Source: Candidatus Nitricoxidireducens bremensis
GTDB taxonomy: Bacteria; Pseudomonadota; Gammaproteobacteria; Burkholderiales; Rhodocyclaceae
Reading direction: 5' to 3'
Assembly (NCBI GenBank): GCA_030247725.1
Contig: JAOTRT010000011.1
Span: 62,001-126,000, forward strand
Length of the DNA stretch: 64,000 bases
The first letter of the stretch is position 1. Each line of letters begins with the position of its first letter. Positions 10,910 through 18,532 of this stretch are shown piece after piece. Below the pieces are notes generated by a model. That model was not told the DNA's origin. It worked only from the letters and a program-made list of their open reading frames with translations, and ran no database searches. Position numbers and translations under genes: made by a program.

Positions 10910-11568
10910 AGTCCGTACCCGCGCGCGGCGAAATGCTGCGCGTCACCGAGATATTCCATTCCCTCCAGGGCGAGTCCACCCGCGTCGGCCTGCCGACGGT
11001 CTTCGTGCGCCTGACCGGCTGCCCGTTGCGCTGCGTCTGGTGCGACACCGAATACGCCTTCGCCGGCGGCGAGGCCATGACCGTCGCCGACATCCTGGCC
11101 CGCGTCGCCGCCTTCGACTGCCCGACCGTCTGCGTCACCGGCGGCGAACCCCTGGCCCAGAAGGCCTGCCTTGATCTTCTCGCGGCCCTGTGCGACGCAG
11201 GCTTTTCCGTGTCCCTGGAAACCGGCGGCACCCTGGACATCGCCGCCGTCGATCCCCGCGTTTCCCGCATCGTCGATCTCAAGGCTCCCGATTCGGGCGA
11301 ATGCGCCAAGGTCCGCTGGGAGAACCTGGCCCTGTTGACGCCCCGGGACGAGCTCAAGCTGGTCCTCGCTTCGGAAAATGACTACGCCTGGGCGTGCGAG
11401 CAATTGCGCGCACACCGTCTCGATGCCCTCTGTCCCGTGCTGTTCTCGCCGGTCCAGGGCAGCCTTGCCCCGGCGCAGCTCGCCGAATGGATACTGCGGG
11501 ACCGTCTGCCGGTGCGCTTCCAGCTCCAGATGCACAAGCTGCTCTGGGGCAGCGAGCGAGCGCGCTAA
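10906..11568 (+). CDS. queE: 7-carboxy-7-deazaguanine synthase QueE
   Basis: Radical SAM enzyme of queuosine synthesis that contracts 6-carboxy-tetrahydropterin to CDG. The 220 residues contain the substrate-capping start [20 protein letters not shown] and the cluster-binding triad [11 protein letters not shown] (CxxxCxxC). A VTGGEPL SAM-binding motif follows. I take GTG 10906, which overlaps the cpoB stop by GTGA; ATG 10933 (MLRVTEIF) is an alternative start nine codons later. queC follows after 22 bp. Confidence 0.94.
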   Translation: MKSVPARGEMLRVTEIFHSLQGESTRVGLPTVFVRLTGCPLRCVWCDTEYAFAGGEAMTVADILARVAAFDCPTVCVTGGEPLAQKACLDLLAALCDAGFSVSLETGGTLDIAAVDPRVSRIVDLKAPDSGECAKVRWENLALLTPRDELKLVLASENDYAWACEQLRAHRLDALCPVLFSPVQGSLAPAQLAEWILRDRLPVRFQLQMHKLLWGSERAR

Positions 11569-11590
11569 GGGCTTGGATAGAATCCGTTCC

Positions 11591-12268
11591 ATGAAACCTG
11601 CTGTCGTCCTGCTTTCCGGCGGCCTCGATTCCGCCACCACCCTCGCCATCGCCCGCGCCGAAGGCTACGACTGTCATTGCCTCTCGGTGGATTACGGCCA
11701 GCGCCACGTGGCGGAACTGGCTGCCGCCGAGCGCGTCGCCGATTCCCAGGGCGCCCGGGACCGCCGCGTCATCCACCTGGACATGAACCAGTTCGGCGGT
11801 TCGGCCCTCACCGATGTCTCCATCGCCGTGCCCACCGGCGGCGTACAGCCGGGCATTCCGGTCACCTACGTGCCGGCCCGCAACGCCATCATGCTGTCCC
11901 TGGCCCTGGCCTGGGCCGAGGTGCTGGGCGCGCGGGACATCTTCGTCGGCGTAAACGCCGTCGATTACTCCGGCTATCCGGACTGCCGGCCGGAATTCAT
12001 CCGCGCTTTCGAGGCCATGGCGAACCTGGCGACCAAGGCGGCGGTCGAGGGCCACCGGCTGGCCATCCACGCGCCCCTGATCGATCTGTCGAAGGCCGAC
12101 ATCATCCGCAAGGGCAGGGACCTGGGCGTGGACTACGGTTTGACCGTCTCCTGCTACCAGGCCGATGCCGAGGGACAGGCCTGCGGCGCCTGCGATTCCT
12201 GCCGCCTGCGCCGCGAAGGATTTGCGTCCGCCGGCGTGGCCGATCCCACCCGCTACCGGCCCCGATAA
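11591..12268 (+). CDS. queC: 7-cyano-7-deazaguanine synthase QueC
   Basis: ATP-dependent ligase that turns CDG into preQ0, the step after QueE. The 225 residues have the PP-loop ([13 protein letters not shown]) near the N-terminus. The zinc-binding cysteine set lies near the C-terminus ([19 protein letters not shown]). The start ATG 11591 opens directly into the PP-loop; an upstream in-frame extension lies inside queE. Last gene of the tol-que run; 128 bp follow before the next gene. Confidence 0.96.
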   Translation: MKPAVVLLSGGLDSATTLAIARAEGYDCHCLSVDYGQRHVAELAAAERVADSQGARDRRVIHLDMNQFGGSALTDVSIAVPTGGVQPGIPVTYVPARNAIMLSLALAWAEVLGARDIFVGVNAVDYSGYPDCRPEFIRAFEAMANLATKAAVEGHRLAIHAPLIDLSKADIIRKGRDLGVDYGLTVSCYQADAEGQACGACDSCRLRREGFASAGVADPTRYRPR

Positions 12269-12396
12269 CAAGATCGCACCCCTCCATAGAGACGGGTTAT
12301 CCACGCAAAAAAACTTTGAGTTTTCGCGCCGGGACCTTTGGCAGACAATCGCCCCCCGCCCCTTAAAACTCTCATTCGAGCGGGAAGTGAGGAGAT

Positions 12397-13512
12397 ATGC
12401 CTGAGATGCAAGCATTAGCCAAGACCGTCGCCTGGTGGGGATTCGGCCTGGGCGTCATATTCGGCTTCTTTGCCAACAAGACCAACTTCTGCACCATGGG
12501 CGCCGTCTCCGATGTCGTGAACATGGGCGACTGGGGCCGCATGCGCGCCTGGCTGCTGGCCATCGCCGTCGCCATCATCGGCACCAACTACCTCGCCTAC
12601 AGCGGCGCCTTCAACATCACGAAGACGATCTATACGGGCCAGACCCTTTCCTGGGGCGCCAACATCGTCGGCGGCATCATCTTCGGCATCGGCATGACCC
12701 TGGCCTCCGGCTGCGGCAACAAGACCCTGGTACGCGTCGGCGGCGGCAACCTCAAGGCGGTGGTGGTCTTCATCTACATGGCCTACGCCGCCAACCTGAC
12801 CCTGCGCGGCGTCTTCGCGCCGATCCGCGTCAATTTCCTGCAGGCGCCGGCCCTGACCTCCCAACTGCCGACCAACCAGACCCTGCCCCACCTGCTGCAA
12901 GGCATGCTGGGCACGGGCCTGGAACAGGCCCAGCTGATCCTCGGCCTCGTCATCGGCGCCCTGATCATCGCCTTCGTCGTCCTCAACAAGGACTTCTGGG
13001 AGAACAAGGACAACTTCCTCGCCGGCCTGGTGCTGGGTGCCGTCGTCGTCGCCGGCTGGTACATCACCGGCAAGATCGGCTTCGCCGAGGACCCCGAGTC
13101 CCTGCAGGAAATGGCCTTCGGCACCAACTCCAAGCTCGCCGAATCCATGTCCTTCATCGCCCCGGCCGGCTATACGCTGGAGCTGTGGGCCATGTGGACG
13201 GACACCAGCACGGTGGTCACCTGGGGCATCGCCACGGTATTCGGCGTCGGCATCGGCTCCTTCCTCTACGCCGTCGCCACCAAGGCCTTCCGTTGGGAGC
13301 ACTTCGTCTCCGCCCAGGACATGTTCCGCCACATCATCGGCGGCACCCTGATGGGCTTCGGCGGCGTCACCGCCATGGGTTGCACCATCGGTCAGGGCCT
13401 CTCGGGCATCTCCACCCTGGGCGTCGGCTCGATCCTGACCTTCGTCTCCATCGTCGCCGGCTCCGCCGCCTTCATGAAGTACGAGTACTGGAAGATGATG
13501 CGGGAAGCCTGA
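12397..13512 (+). CDS. YeeE/YedE-family thiosulfate-type transporter
   Basis: A 371-residue polytopic membrane protein with two sulphur-transport (DUF395) repeats. The three conserved cysteine motifs known from TsuA thiosulfate transporters can be read: NKTNFCTMGAVSD near residue 25, LASGCGNKTL near residue 105 and TAMGCTIGQGLSG near residue 330. About nine hydrophobic segments are visible. A GAGGAG ribosome site sits just ahead of ATG 12397; a second Met three codons on is possible. A strong terminator follows, so it is probably transcribed alone or as the end of its unit. Substrate by family: thiosulfate or a related sulphur compound. Confidence 0.86.
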   Translation: MPEMQALAKTVAWWGFGLGVIFGFFANKTNFCTMGAVSDVVNMGDWGRMRAWLLAIAVAIIGTNYLAYSGAFNITKTIYTGQTLSWGANIVGGIIFGIGMTLASGCGNKTLVRVGGGNLKAVVVFIYMAYAANLTLRGVFAPIRVNFLQAPALTSQLPTNQTLPHLLQGMLGTGLEQAQLILGLVIGALIIAFVVLNKDFWENKDNFLAGLVLGAVVVAGWYITGKIGFAEDPESLQEMAFGTNSKLAESMSFIAPAGYTLELWAMWTDTSTVVTWGIATVFGVGIGSFLYAVATKAFRWEHFVSAQDMFRHIIGGTLMGFGGVTAMGCTIGQGLSGISTLGVGSILTFVSIVAGSAAFMKYEYWKMMREA

Positions 13513-13562
13513 GTCATAAACCCACAAACAGTGTGGGTTATCTCCCGATAAAAACAACTTCC

Positions 13563-13593
13563 ACAAGCCGCCTCCGGGCGGCTTGTATTATTT
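13563..13593 (+). terminator. Rho-independent terminator after the YeeE gene
   Basis: A perfect 10-bp stem, ACAAGCCGCC / GGCGGCTTGT, with a TCCG tetraloop, is followed by ATTATTT. It lies 50 bp after the YeeE stop and 100 bp before the methionine-rich gene, separating the two units. Confidence 0.88.
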
Positions 13594-13693
13594 GATCGCA
13601 ATCAAAAAAGCGCCACGGCCATGTCCCGTCGCGCATCCGCTCGGCCCGTCCCATTCCGGTTCGCCATTCGTCATTTTCCTGGAGGAGAAGAAG

Positions 13694-15028
13694 ATGCATG
13701 CTCGTAAACACCTGATGGCCGCGCTCATCGCGGCTGCGCTGCAAGTCCCGGCCTTCGCCGCCGACGTCCAGATGCCGGCCATGGACGGCTGGACCAAGGG
13801 CATGGGCGACTGGATGACCCAGATGACCGATCCCAAGATGATGGGCTCCATGGTCAATATGATGGACCCCAAGATGATGGCCCCGTGGATGACGGCCATG
13901 ACCGACCCCAAGATGATGGGCCAGATGATGGCCATGGGCGATCCCAAGGTCTGGATGCCCTGGATGACGGCCATGACGGACCCCAAGCTCATGAATTCCA
14001 TGATGGCCATGGGCGATCCGAAGATGTGGACGCCCTGGGTCAACGCCATGACCGACCCGAAGATGATGAACTCCATGATCGCCATGGGCGACCCCAAGGT
14101 GTGGACGCCCTGGATGACCTCCATGACCGACCCGAAGATGATGAACTCCATGATGTCGGTGGTGGACCCAAAGGTGTGGACGCCCTGGCTCACCACCATG
14201 ACGGACCCCAAGTTCATGAACTCCATGATGGGCATGGCCGATCCGAAGATGTGGACGCCCTGGGTCGCGGCCATGTCGGACCCCAAGCTCATGAACTCCA
14301 TGGTCGGCATGGCTGATCCGAAGATGTGGACGCCCTGGATCAACGCCATGTCCGATCCGAAGATGATCAATTCCATGATGGCGATGGCCGACCCGAAGGT
14401 CGTCACGCCGTGGATGACCTCCATGACCGATCCCAAGATGATCGGCTCCATGATGAGCATGGCCGATCCCGCCGTGTGGACGCCATGGATGAACGCCATG
14501 ACGGACCCGAAGATGATGAACTCCATGGTCGCCATGGCCGATCCGAAGGTCATGACGCCGTGGATGACGGCCATGACCGACCCGAAGATGATGAACGCCA
14601 TGATGCAGATGGTCTCGCCCGAGGTCATGAACCAATGGGTCGGCGCCATGACCAATCCGCAGATGATGGACGCCATGATGAAGTCCATGAATCCGCAGCT
14701 CATGGTCCAGATGATGAACGCCATGGCCGTCGCCATGACCGCCATGCCGAAGATGGCCGAGGACATGAACAAGTCCATGGGCGGCGCCGCCAAGGCCGGC
14801 AGCAAGGCCATGAAGTCGGGCGCCAAGGCCGGCAGCGACATGGCGAAGACGGGCTCCAAAACCGCCGCTGGCATGGCCAAGACGGGGGCCAAGACCGGTG
14901 GCGATATGGCCAAGGCGGGCGCCAAGGCCGGTGCGGATGCTGCCAAGGCCGGCGCCGCAGCCGGCAGTGAAGCGGCGAAGGCCGGTGCGGAAGCCGCCGG
15001 CAAGGCTGCGGAAGCCGTCAAGAAGTAA
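13694..15028 (+). CDS. Secreted methionine-rich repeat protein
   Basis: I do not recognise this family. The 444 residues start with a clear signal peptide (HARKHLMAALIAAALQVPAFAA, cut near residue 23). Residues 44-318 are eleven copies of a 25-residue unit: a 12-residue half (M-T-D-P-K-M-M-N-S-M-M-A) and a 13-residue half (M-x-D-P-K-x-W-T-P-W-x-x-A), plus a decayed twelfth copy. Residues 365-444 are Ala/Lys/Gly-rich and helical, with repeated K-A-G and K-T-G units. The ribosome site GGAGGAGAAGA precedes ATG 13694; a longer reading from 13583 begins inside the terminator region. Very high Met content suggests soft-metal (Cu(I)/Ag(I)) binding or oxidant scavenging in the periplasm; that is inference. 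Confidence 0.85.
   Translation: MHARKHLMAALIAAALQVPAFAADVQMPAMDGWTKGMGDWMTQMTDPKMMGSMVNMMDPKMMAPWMTAMTDPKMMGQMMAMGDPKVWMPWMTAMTDPKLMNSMMAMGDPKMWTPWVNAMTDPKMMNSMIAMGDPKVWTPWMTSMTDPKMMNSMMSVVDPKVWTPWLTTMTDPKFMNSMMGMADPKMWTPWVAAMSDPKLMNSMVGMADPKMWTPWINAMSDPKMINSMMAMADPKVVTPWMTSMTDPKMIGSMMSMADPAVWTPWMNAMTDPKMMNSMVAMADPKVMTPWMTAMTDPKMMNAMMQMVSPEVMNQWVGAMTNPQMMDAMMKSMNPQLMVQMMNAMAVAMTAMPKMAEDMNKSMGGAAKAGSKAMKSGAKAGSDMAKTGSKTAAGMAKTGAKTGGDMAKAGAKAGADAAKAGAAAGSEAAKAGAEAAGKAAEAVKK
13823..14722 (+). repeat. 75-bp coding tandem repeat, about 12 copies
   Basis: In-frame tandem repeat of 75 bp encoding the 25-residue Met/Asp-Pro-Lys/Trp unit. Copies 1-11 are recognisable throughout; copy 12 has lost the Trp-Thr-Pro-Trp half. 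Copies differ mainly at silent and conservative positions (Met/Leu/Val/Ile), which points to an old array kept by selection, not a recent expansion. Confidence 0.93.
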
Positions 15029-15103
15029 GGCATTCCGCATCGCCGTTGCAGCGGGGAGGGCGCGTTCCTTCCCCGTCTCACCACCTTTTGGAGGATGGTT
15101 CCC

Positions 15104-15814
15104 ATGCCGCGGAACATCGCTAAACTTCTCGCCGCCCTGCTGCTGGCCGCGAGTTTCGGCGTTCACGCCGACGAGCCGATCAAGCGGGACAAGTCGCCCA
15201 GCAAGCTGCCGTCCCAGGACCTGCGCCAGGCAACACCCCTGCCCTTCAACATCCAGCTGCCGCCGACGCGGCCGGCGGAGGAGCACGTTCCAAATACCGT
15301 CCAGCCGTCCATCAGTCCCGAGGCCCGTGCCAACGCTATCTCCAGCATGATGGCGGTCAACCCCCTCTCCTTGCGGGACATGATCTCGATGATGGCCGTG
15401 AAGTACCAGGCCAAGGAAGGTCTGTCCTACGACGACGTCGTCGAGGCCATGAAGCTCAAGGCCAACGAACTCAACTTCAAGTACGTCGGCATGAACCCGC
15501 TGTGGAAGGACGTGGTCGCCATCGGCGGCGACAAGAACACGCCGCGGGTCGAGTTCTACAGCTTCTGCGACGCCATGGTGGCGCGGGAGATTCTCGACTA
15601 CGTGCTGGAGTTCGCCATCTTCCTGCCCTGTCGGGTCGCCGTCGTCGAGGACGCCGACAAGAAGATCTGGGTCATGACCCTCGACTGGGACGTGCGCTGG
15701 CTCGACACCAGCAAGAATCCGAACAAGATCACCGCCAAGATGCGCGAAAACTCCATCATGATCCGGGAGGCCCTCGACAAGATCATGCGCGCCGGCGCCC
15801 TCGGCGAGTTCTAG
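15104..15814 (+). CDS. Secreted DUF302 protein
   Basis: A 236-residue exported protein with a signal peptide (PRNIAKLLAALLLAASFGVHA). The C-terminal part, from about residue 135, matches the DUF302 fold: ANELNFKYVGMNPLWKDV, VEFYSFCDAMVAREILDYV, LPCRVAVVEDADKKIWVMTLDW. A Met-rich stretch (ISSMMAVNPLSLRDMISMMAVKY) precedes it and echoes its neighbour. ATG 15104 is chosen because GGAGG ends 9 nt upstream; ATG 15095 overlaps that site. It lies 75 bp after the Met-rich gene with no terminator between, so the two probably form an operon. The function of DUF302 is not settled. Confidence 0.86.
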   Translation: MPRNIAKLLAALLLAASFGVHADEPIKRDKSPSKLPSQDLRQATPLPFNIQLPPTRPAEEHVPNTVQPSISPEARANAISSMMAVNPLSLRDMISMMAVKYQAKEGLSYDDVVEAMKLKANELNFKYVGMNPLWKDVVAIGGDKNTPRVEFYSFCDAMVAREILDYVLEFAIFLPCRVAVVEDADKKIWVMTLDWDVRWLDTSKNPNKITAKMRENSIMIREALDKIMRAGALGEF

Positions 15815-15900
15815 GGCAAAGCTGCAGCCGGGCCGCCGCGATGGCCGGCCGGGCTGCCCGAACCGGGAAATCGCCATTGCGCAAAAGGCCACGGGGCGGG

Positions 15901-15929
15901 TTGCGCAGTGCTGGGTGACTGGTTATAAT
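15901..15929 (+). promoter_or_regulatory. Sigma-70-type promoter of the tRNA cluster
   Basis: TTGCGC and a perfect TATAAT are separated by exactly 17 bp, with the -10 ending 14 bp before tRNA-Lys(TTT). A GC-rich run follows the -10, as often seen in stable-RNA promoters. Confidence 0.8.
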
Positions 15930-15943
15930 CGCGCGCTTCCTGC

Positions 15944-16019
15944 GGGTGGTTAGCTCAGTCGGTAGAGCAGCTGGCTTTTAACCAGTTGGTCACAGGTTCG
16001 AATCCTGTACCACCCACCA
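15944..16019 (+). tRNA. tRNA-Lys (anticodon TTT)
   Basis: A 76-nt cloverleaf. The acceptor stem GGGTGGT pairs with ACCACCC, followed by A and an encoded CCA. The anticodon loop is CTTTTAA inside the GCTGG/CCAGT stem. The T-arm contains GGTTCGAATCC. Confidence 0.97.
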
Positions 16020-16030
16020 AGCGGAACACC

Positions 16031-16106
16031 GGGGGTATAGCTCAGTTGGTAGAGCAGCTGACTCTTAATCAGTAGGTCGTAGGTTCGAATCCTACTGCCC
16101 CCACCA
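16031..16106 (+). tRNA. tRNA-Lys (anticodon CTT)
   Basis: A 76-nt cloverleaf. The acceptor stem GGGGGTA pairs with TGCCCCC (one G-T pair), followed by A and an encoded CCA. The anticodon loop is CTCTTAA inside the GCTGA/TCAGT stem. It lies 11 nt after tRNA-Lys(TTT), so the two are probably co-transcribed. Confidence 0.97.
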
Positions 16107-16146
16107 ATTTCCCCAAGCGCAACGGATCGCCCGGGGCGCGGTTCTC

Positions 16147-16223
16147 GGTGATGTAGCTCAGCTGGTTAGAGCGACGGATTCATAATCCGTAGGTCGAGGG
16201 TTCAAGTCCCCCCATCACCACCA
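16147..16223 (+). tRNA. tRNA-Met (anticodon CAT, elongator type)
   Basis: A 77-nt cloverleaf. The acceptor stem GGTGATG pairs with CATCACC, followed by A and an encoded CCA. The anticodon loop is TTCATAA inside the ACGGA/TCCGT stem. The D-arm (GTAGCTCAGCTGGTTAGAGC) resembles elongator Met; a CAT-anticodon Ile tRNA modified by TilS cannot be fully excluded. Its 3' 45 nt are duplicated at 23765-23810 as the attachment repeat of the integrated element. Confidence 0.94.
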
Positions 16224-16224
16224 A
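16179..16224. repeat. attL: 46-bp direct repeat in tRNA-Met 3' end
   Basis: Identical to 23765-23810. It starts two bases before the anticodon (TTCATAATCCGT) and ends one base past the encoded CCA. Bases on both sides diverge. The integrase stop codon lies 4 bp further on, the usual layout for a tRNA-targeting tyrosine recombinase. Confidence 0.95.
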
Positions 16225-16227
16225 TAC

Positions 16228-17274
16228 CTAAGCCGGTTTCCTGGATTCCTCGGGGACCGGCTTTTCTACAATTCCACCCCCGTCTTCTACAATTCCTCGG
16301 CTCAGGGGCTTCACAGCCTCGCCCCGGCGCGAGCGTACGTAGCGATCCGTCATCGTCGGTTGCTTGTGGCCAAGCAGCTTCTGGGCGTGGCGCAAGTCGC
16401 CCACGTCGCTGGCCGCCTTGGCCCTCAAATCGCGAAACTGGAAATCGACGCCGGCCGCGTCCCGCGCCTTCTCGAAGCGGCAGCGCAAGGCATAGTAGGT
16501 CAGGCGCTGCCCGGCCTCGTTGCGGATCAACGCCTGCCCATCGGTTCCGCAGGGGCGCCCCAGGACCCGGTTCAGCACGTCCGCCAATTCGCCTTCGACG
16601 GCGATGCGCAGTTTCTTCCCGGTCTTGTTCTGCGTCACCAGCAAGGCGCCATCCACGATGTCGGCACGGTTCATCTTGAGCACGTCGGCCGGTCGCTGTG
16701 CGGTCAGCAAGGCCAGGTCCATGGCGTCCCGCACGGCATCGTCGGCCGCCTGCCAGACGGCGCGATATTCGTCGTCGCTGACGTAGCGGTCCCGGCCGGT
16801 TTCCCTGTGGCCTTTAATGCCCGTGCAGGGGTTCGGCGCACTGGTGTAGCCCCAGGCACGCGCTTGGTTGAAGATGTGCGAGAGCAGCGCCTTCTCCCGG
16901 TTGGCCCGCGTCCGCGCCTGCTGCCCCCGGACGTCCATGTACTCGCGCACATCCGCCGGCCGGATGGCGTCAATGGGCACCAGGCCGAAGACGGCTTCCA
17001 GCTTTTCGAGTTCGCGCTCATTGTCTGCCCGGGTGCGCGGCGCTTTCAGCGGCATTACCTCCCGGCGGTAGCGGCGGGCGATCACAGAGAAGGTGCGGTC
17101 GGCCGGGTCTTCGACCGGGCCTTCGAGGACTGCCCACTGGCGCCGTGCTTCGTTGAGATCGGGGCCCAGCGGAACCCACTTGCGCGGCCGGGTGCCGGTG
17201 ACGTAGTAGAACTGGCCGCCCTTGCGATGCATGCGCGGCGGTAGATCGTGGTTGCTGGAGCGGCGGCGTCCCAT
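16228..17274 (-). CDS. int: Tyrosine recombinase / phage integrase
   Basis: Integrates and excises the element at tRNA-Met. The 348 residues hold an N-terminal DNA-binding domain (residues 60-145) and a catalytic domain: Arg194 (LLTAQRPADV), Lys217 (TQNKTGKK), box II FRDLRAKAASD with Arg284, His303 (LLGHKQP) and Tyr312 (TDRYVRSR). The HxxR position carries Arg281 in place of His, as in many phage integrases of this subtype. The last 20 residues contain a doubled G-I-V-E motif that is encoded by a repeated DNA word (see 16264-16296). The start follows the DUF4224 stop by 13 bp. Confidence 0.95.
   Translation of the reverse strand: MGRRRSSNHDLPPRMHRKGGQFYYVTGTRPRKWVPLGPDLNEARRQWAVLEGPVEDPADRTFSVIARRYRREVMPLKAPRTRADNERELEKLEAVFGLVPIDAIRPADVREYMDVRGQQARTRANREKALLSHIFNQARAWGYTSAPNPCTGIKGHRETGRDRYVSDDEYRAVWQAADDAVRDAMDLALLTAQRPADVLKMNRADIVDGALLVTQNKTGKKLRIAVEGELADVLNRVLGRPCGTDGQALIRNEAGQRLTYYALRCRFEKARDAAGVDFQFRDLRAKAASDVGDLRHAQKLLGHKQPTMTDRYVRSRRGEAVKPLSRGIVEDGGGIVEKPVPEESRKPA
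16264..16296. repeat. Candidate integrase arm-type sites, left end
   Basis: TTCTACAATTCC occurs twice, at 16264-16275 and 16285-16296, 21 bp apart and within the 3' end of the integrase gene. An 11-of-12 copy (TCTACAATTCC) lies near the other end of the element at 23652-23662. Direct repeats of this size near both att sites are typical of arm-type sites of tyrosine recombinases. Binding is inferred. Confidence 0.55.
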
Positions 17275-17287
17275 CAGGTGCGCAGGA

Positions 17288-17533
17288 TCAAGCGGCAGGC
17301 TTCAAGGCCGCAAAGTTGGGACGCGGTGTTGCCGCAGTGTCGGCATTCGCGGCGCCGGCCACGGCAACGCCCAGGCGGGAGAGCAGGTAGTCGCGGGCGA
17401 CCTTCGGCTGATTATTGGCATTGACGGCATACCGGTAGCCATTCGTATCGAGCCACTTTCGCTGGCTACGCGGTGCCGTGTAGCCGGTGAGCTCGGCCAG
17501 CTCGTCTGGCGTGAGGAAAAGCGCGGCGCTCAT
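17288..17533 (-). CDS. DUF4224 protein, integrase companion
   Basis: An 81-residue protein starting SAALFLTPDELAELTGY, followed by SQRKWLDTNGYRYAV. This is the DUF4224 pattern, a small domain regularly encoded beside phage integrases, perhaps acting as an excisionase or DNA-binding factor. The start is ATG 17533, two bases after the stop of the 60-residue gene (TGA-CC-ATG). A longer reading from 17650 would overlap that gene entirely. The integrase follows. Confidence 0.82.
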   Translation of the reverse strand: MSAALFLTPDELAELTGYTAPRSQRKWLDTNGYRYAVNANNQPKVARDYLLSRLGVAVAGAANADTAATPRPNFAALKPAA

Positions 17534-17535
17534 GG

Positions 17536-17718
17536 TCAGGCCGGCCTCCTGAACATCGGGCGGCGCCGTCCGTTGAACGGTACACGGTTTCGAATCCTGC
17601 GCTCGAATCTCGGCACCAAGCGCACCTTGCGCCCATAGGTGCGAATCCATCGCGATATGCGGACGATGTTGAGCTGATCCGACAGGTCCAACCTCAAATG
17701 GAATTCACGTGGCTTCAT
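17536..17718 (-). CDS. Small basic protein of the element
   Basis: A 60-residue protein, very rich in Arg (about 16 of 60), starting KPREFHLRLDLSDQLNIV. ATG 17718 lies inside the last codons of the 275-residue gene in another frame. A GGAGG ribosome site sits 9 nt upstream of it. The stop is two bases before the DUF4224 start. Family unknown; the charge suggests nucleic-acid binding. Confidence 0.6.
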   Translation of the reverse strand: MKPREFHLRLDLSDQLNIVRISRWIRTYGRKVRLVPRFERRIRNRVPFNGRRRPMFRRPA

Positions 17719-18532
17719 TCTGTAGAACCTCCTCACGCTGTGAAGGAACGGCAAGCCGGATAGCTGGCGGCACGCCGTGATTGAGTCCATTCAGGAGGGC
17801 GCCTATCTTCTCTTGCATGCCCTCCAGTTCTCGGGTGACGCCGTCTATCTGGCGCAGAGTGCGCAGACGTTCCACCTCATCCTGCATGGCCTTCATCTGC
17901 TGTTTCAACCGGTGATTCTCAGCAAGGACACTACTGGCCTGTGCATATGCATAACGGATCGTGACTATCTCGCCGGGGGAGAACATTTCGCCGGTTCGCG
18001 TATCGAGCAACTTGCCGACATCCGGACCGCTGCCGATGATCTTGAAGTCCGCCCATTCCTTGATGCTGTGCGGCAAGTATTGAAGCTCGCCGGCCATCCG
18101 CAGCGCAAGGTAGGCAGCGTAGGGGATCGCCTCAAGCCCAGCCTCCCAGGCGGCGACGTTGGCCGCACCAACGCGCAGAAATGCGGCGCACTGCTCCAGC
18201 GTCATGGAGAGGACGTGCCGGCGAAGATGCTCAAAGTTCACCGGCGCAACGCGAACGGGCTTTTCGGCATCGCGAAGCCAGTCCGGACGGAAGCCCGCCC
18301 ATTTTGCATTCGTCGGATTGACGCGCTTATCGAAGGGGCTTGGTGGGTAGATCGTGTCCCGGCCCTGACGACGCGCCGCATTCACCCGAACGGGCAGGGC
18401 ACGCGGATTTGTGGGCACGTCCTCAAGGATGAAGAAACGCGAGCCATCCGCAAGGCGGCCGGCCGGTGCCCTGGCATCGGCCTTGGTGCCTTGTGGCTTC
18501 GTGGTTTTGTGGGTCTTCCGGGTCCGGCTCAT
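17705..18532 (-). CDS. Element protein with HTH-like and coiled-coil parts, function unknown
   Basis: A 275-residue protein that overlaps the replication gene by ATGA. The N-terminus is Lys/Thr-rich. A helix-turn-helix-like stretch lies at about residues 110-145 (LSMTLEQCAAFLRVGAANVAAWEAG). The C-terminal third is a probable coiled coil (SVLAENHRLKQQMKAMQDEV and on). Similar layouts occur in regulators encoded next to phage integrases, but I cannot name a family. It may control replication or excision. Confidence 0.7.
   Translation of the reverse strand: MSRTRKTHKTTKPQGTKADARAPAGRLADGSRFFILEDVPTNPRALPVRVNAARRQGRDTIYPPSPFDKRVNPTNAKWAGFRPDWLRDAEKPVRVAPVNFEHLRRHVLSMTLEQCAAFLRVGAANVAAWEAGLEAIPYAAYLALRMAGELQYLPHSIKEWADFKIIGSGPDVGKLLDTRTGEMFSPGEIVTIRYAYAQASSVLAENHRLKQQMKAMQDEVERLRTLRQIDGVTRELEGMQEKIGALLNGLNHGVPPAIRLAVPSQREEVLQNEAT

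Noticed and set aside
12297..12305. TTATCCACG, close to a DnaA box
   Set aside because: A single site without other boxes, AT-rich unwinding region or dnaA/dnaN nearby; likely chance.
13823..14722. Possible CRISPR or satellite DNA in the 75-bp repeats
   Set aside because: Units are contiguous and coding with conservative residue changes, behind a signal peptide and ribosome site.
15815..15860. GC-rich inverted repeat after the DUF302 gene as a terminator
   Set aside because: Arms pair imperfectly and no U-tract follows; kept out of the feature list.
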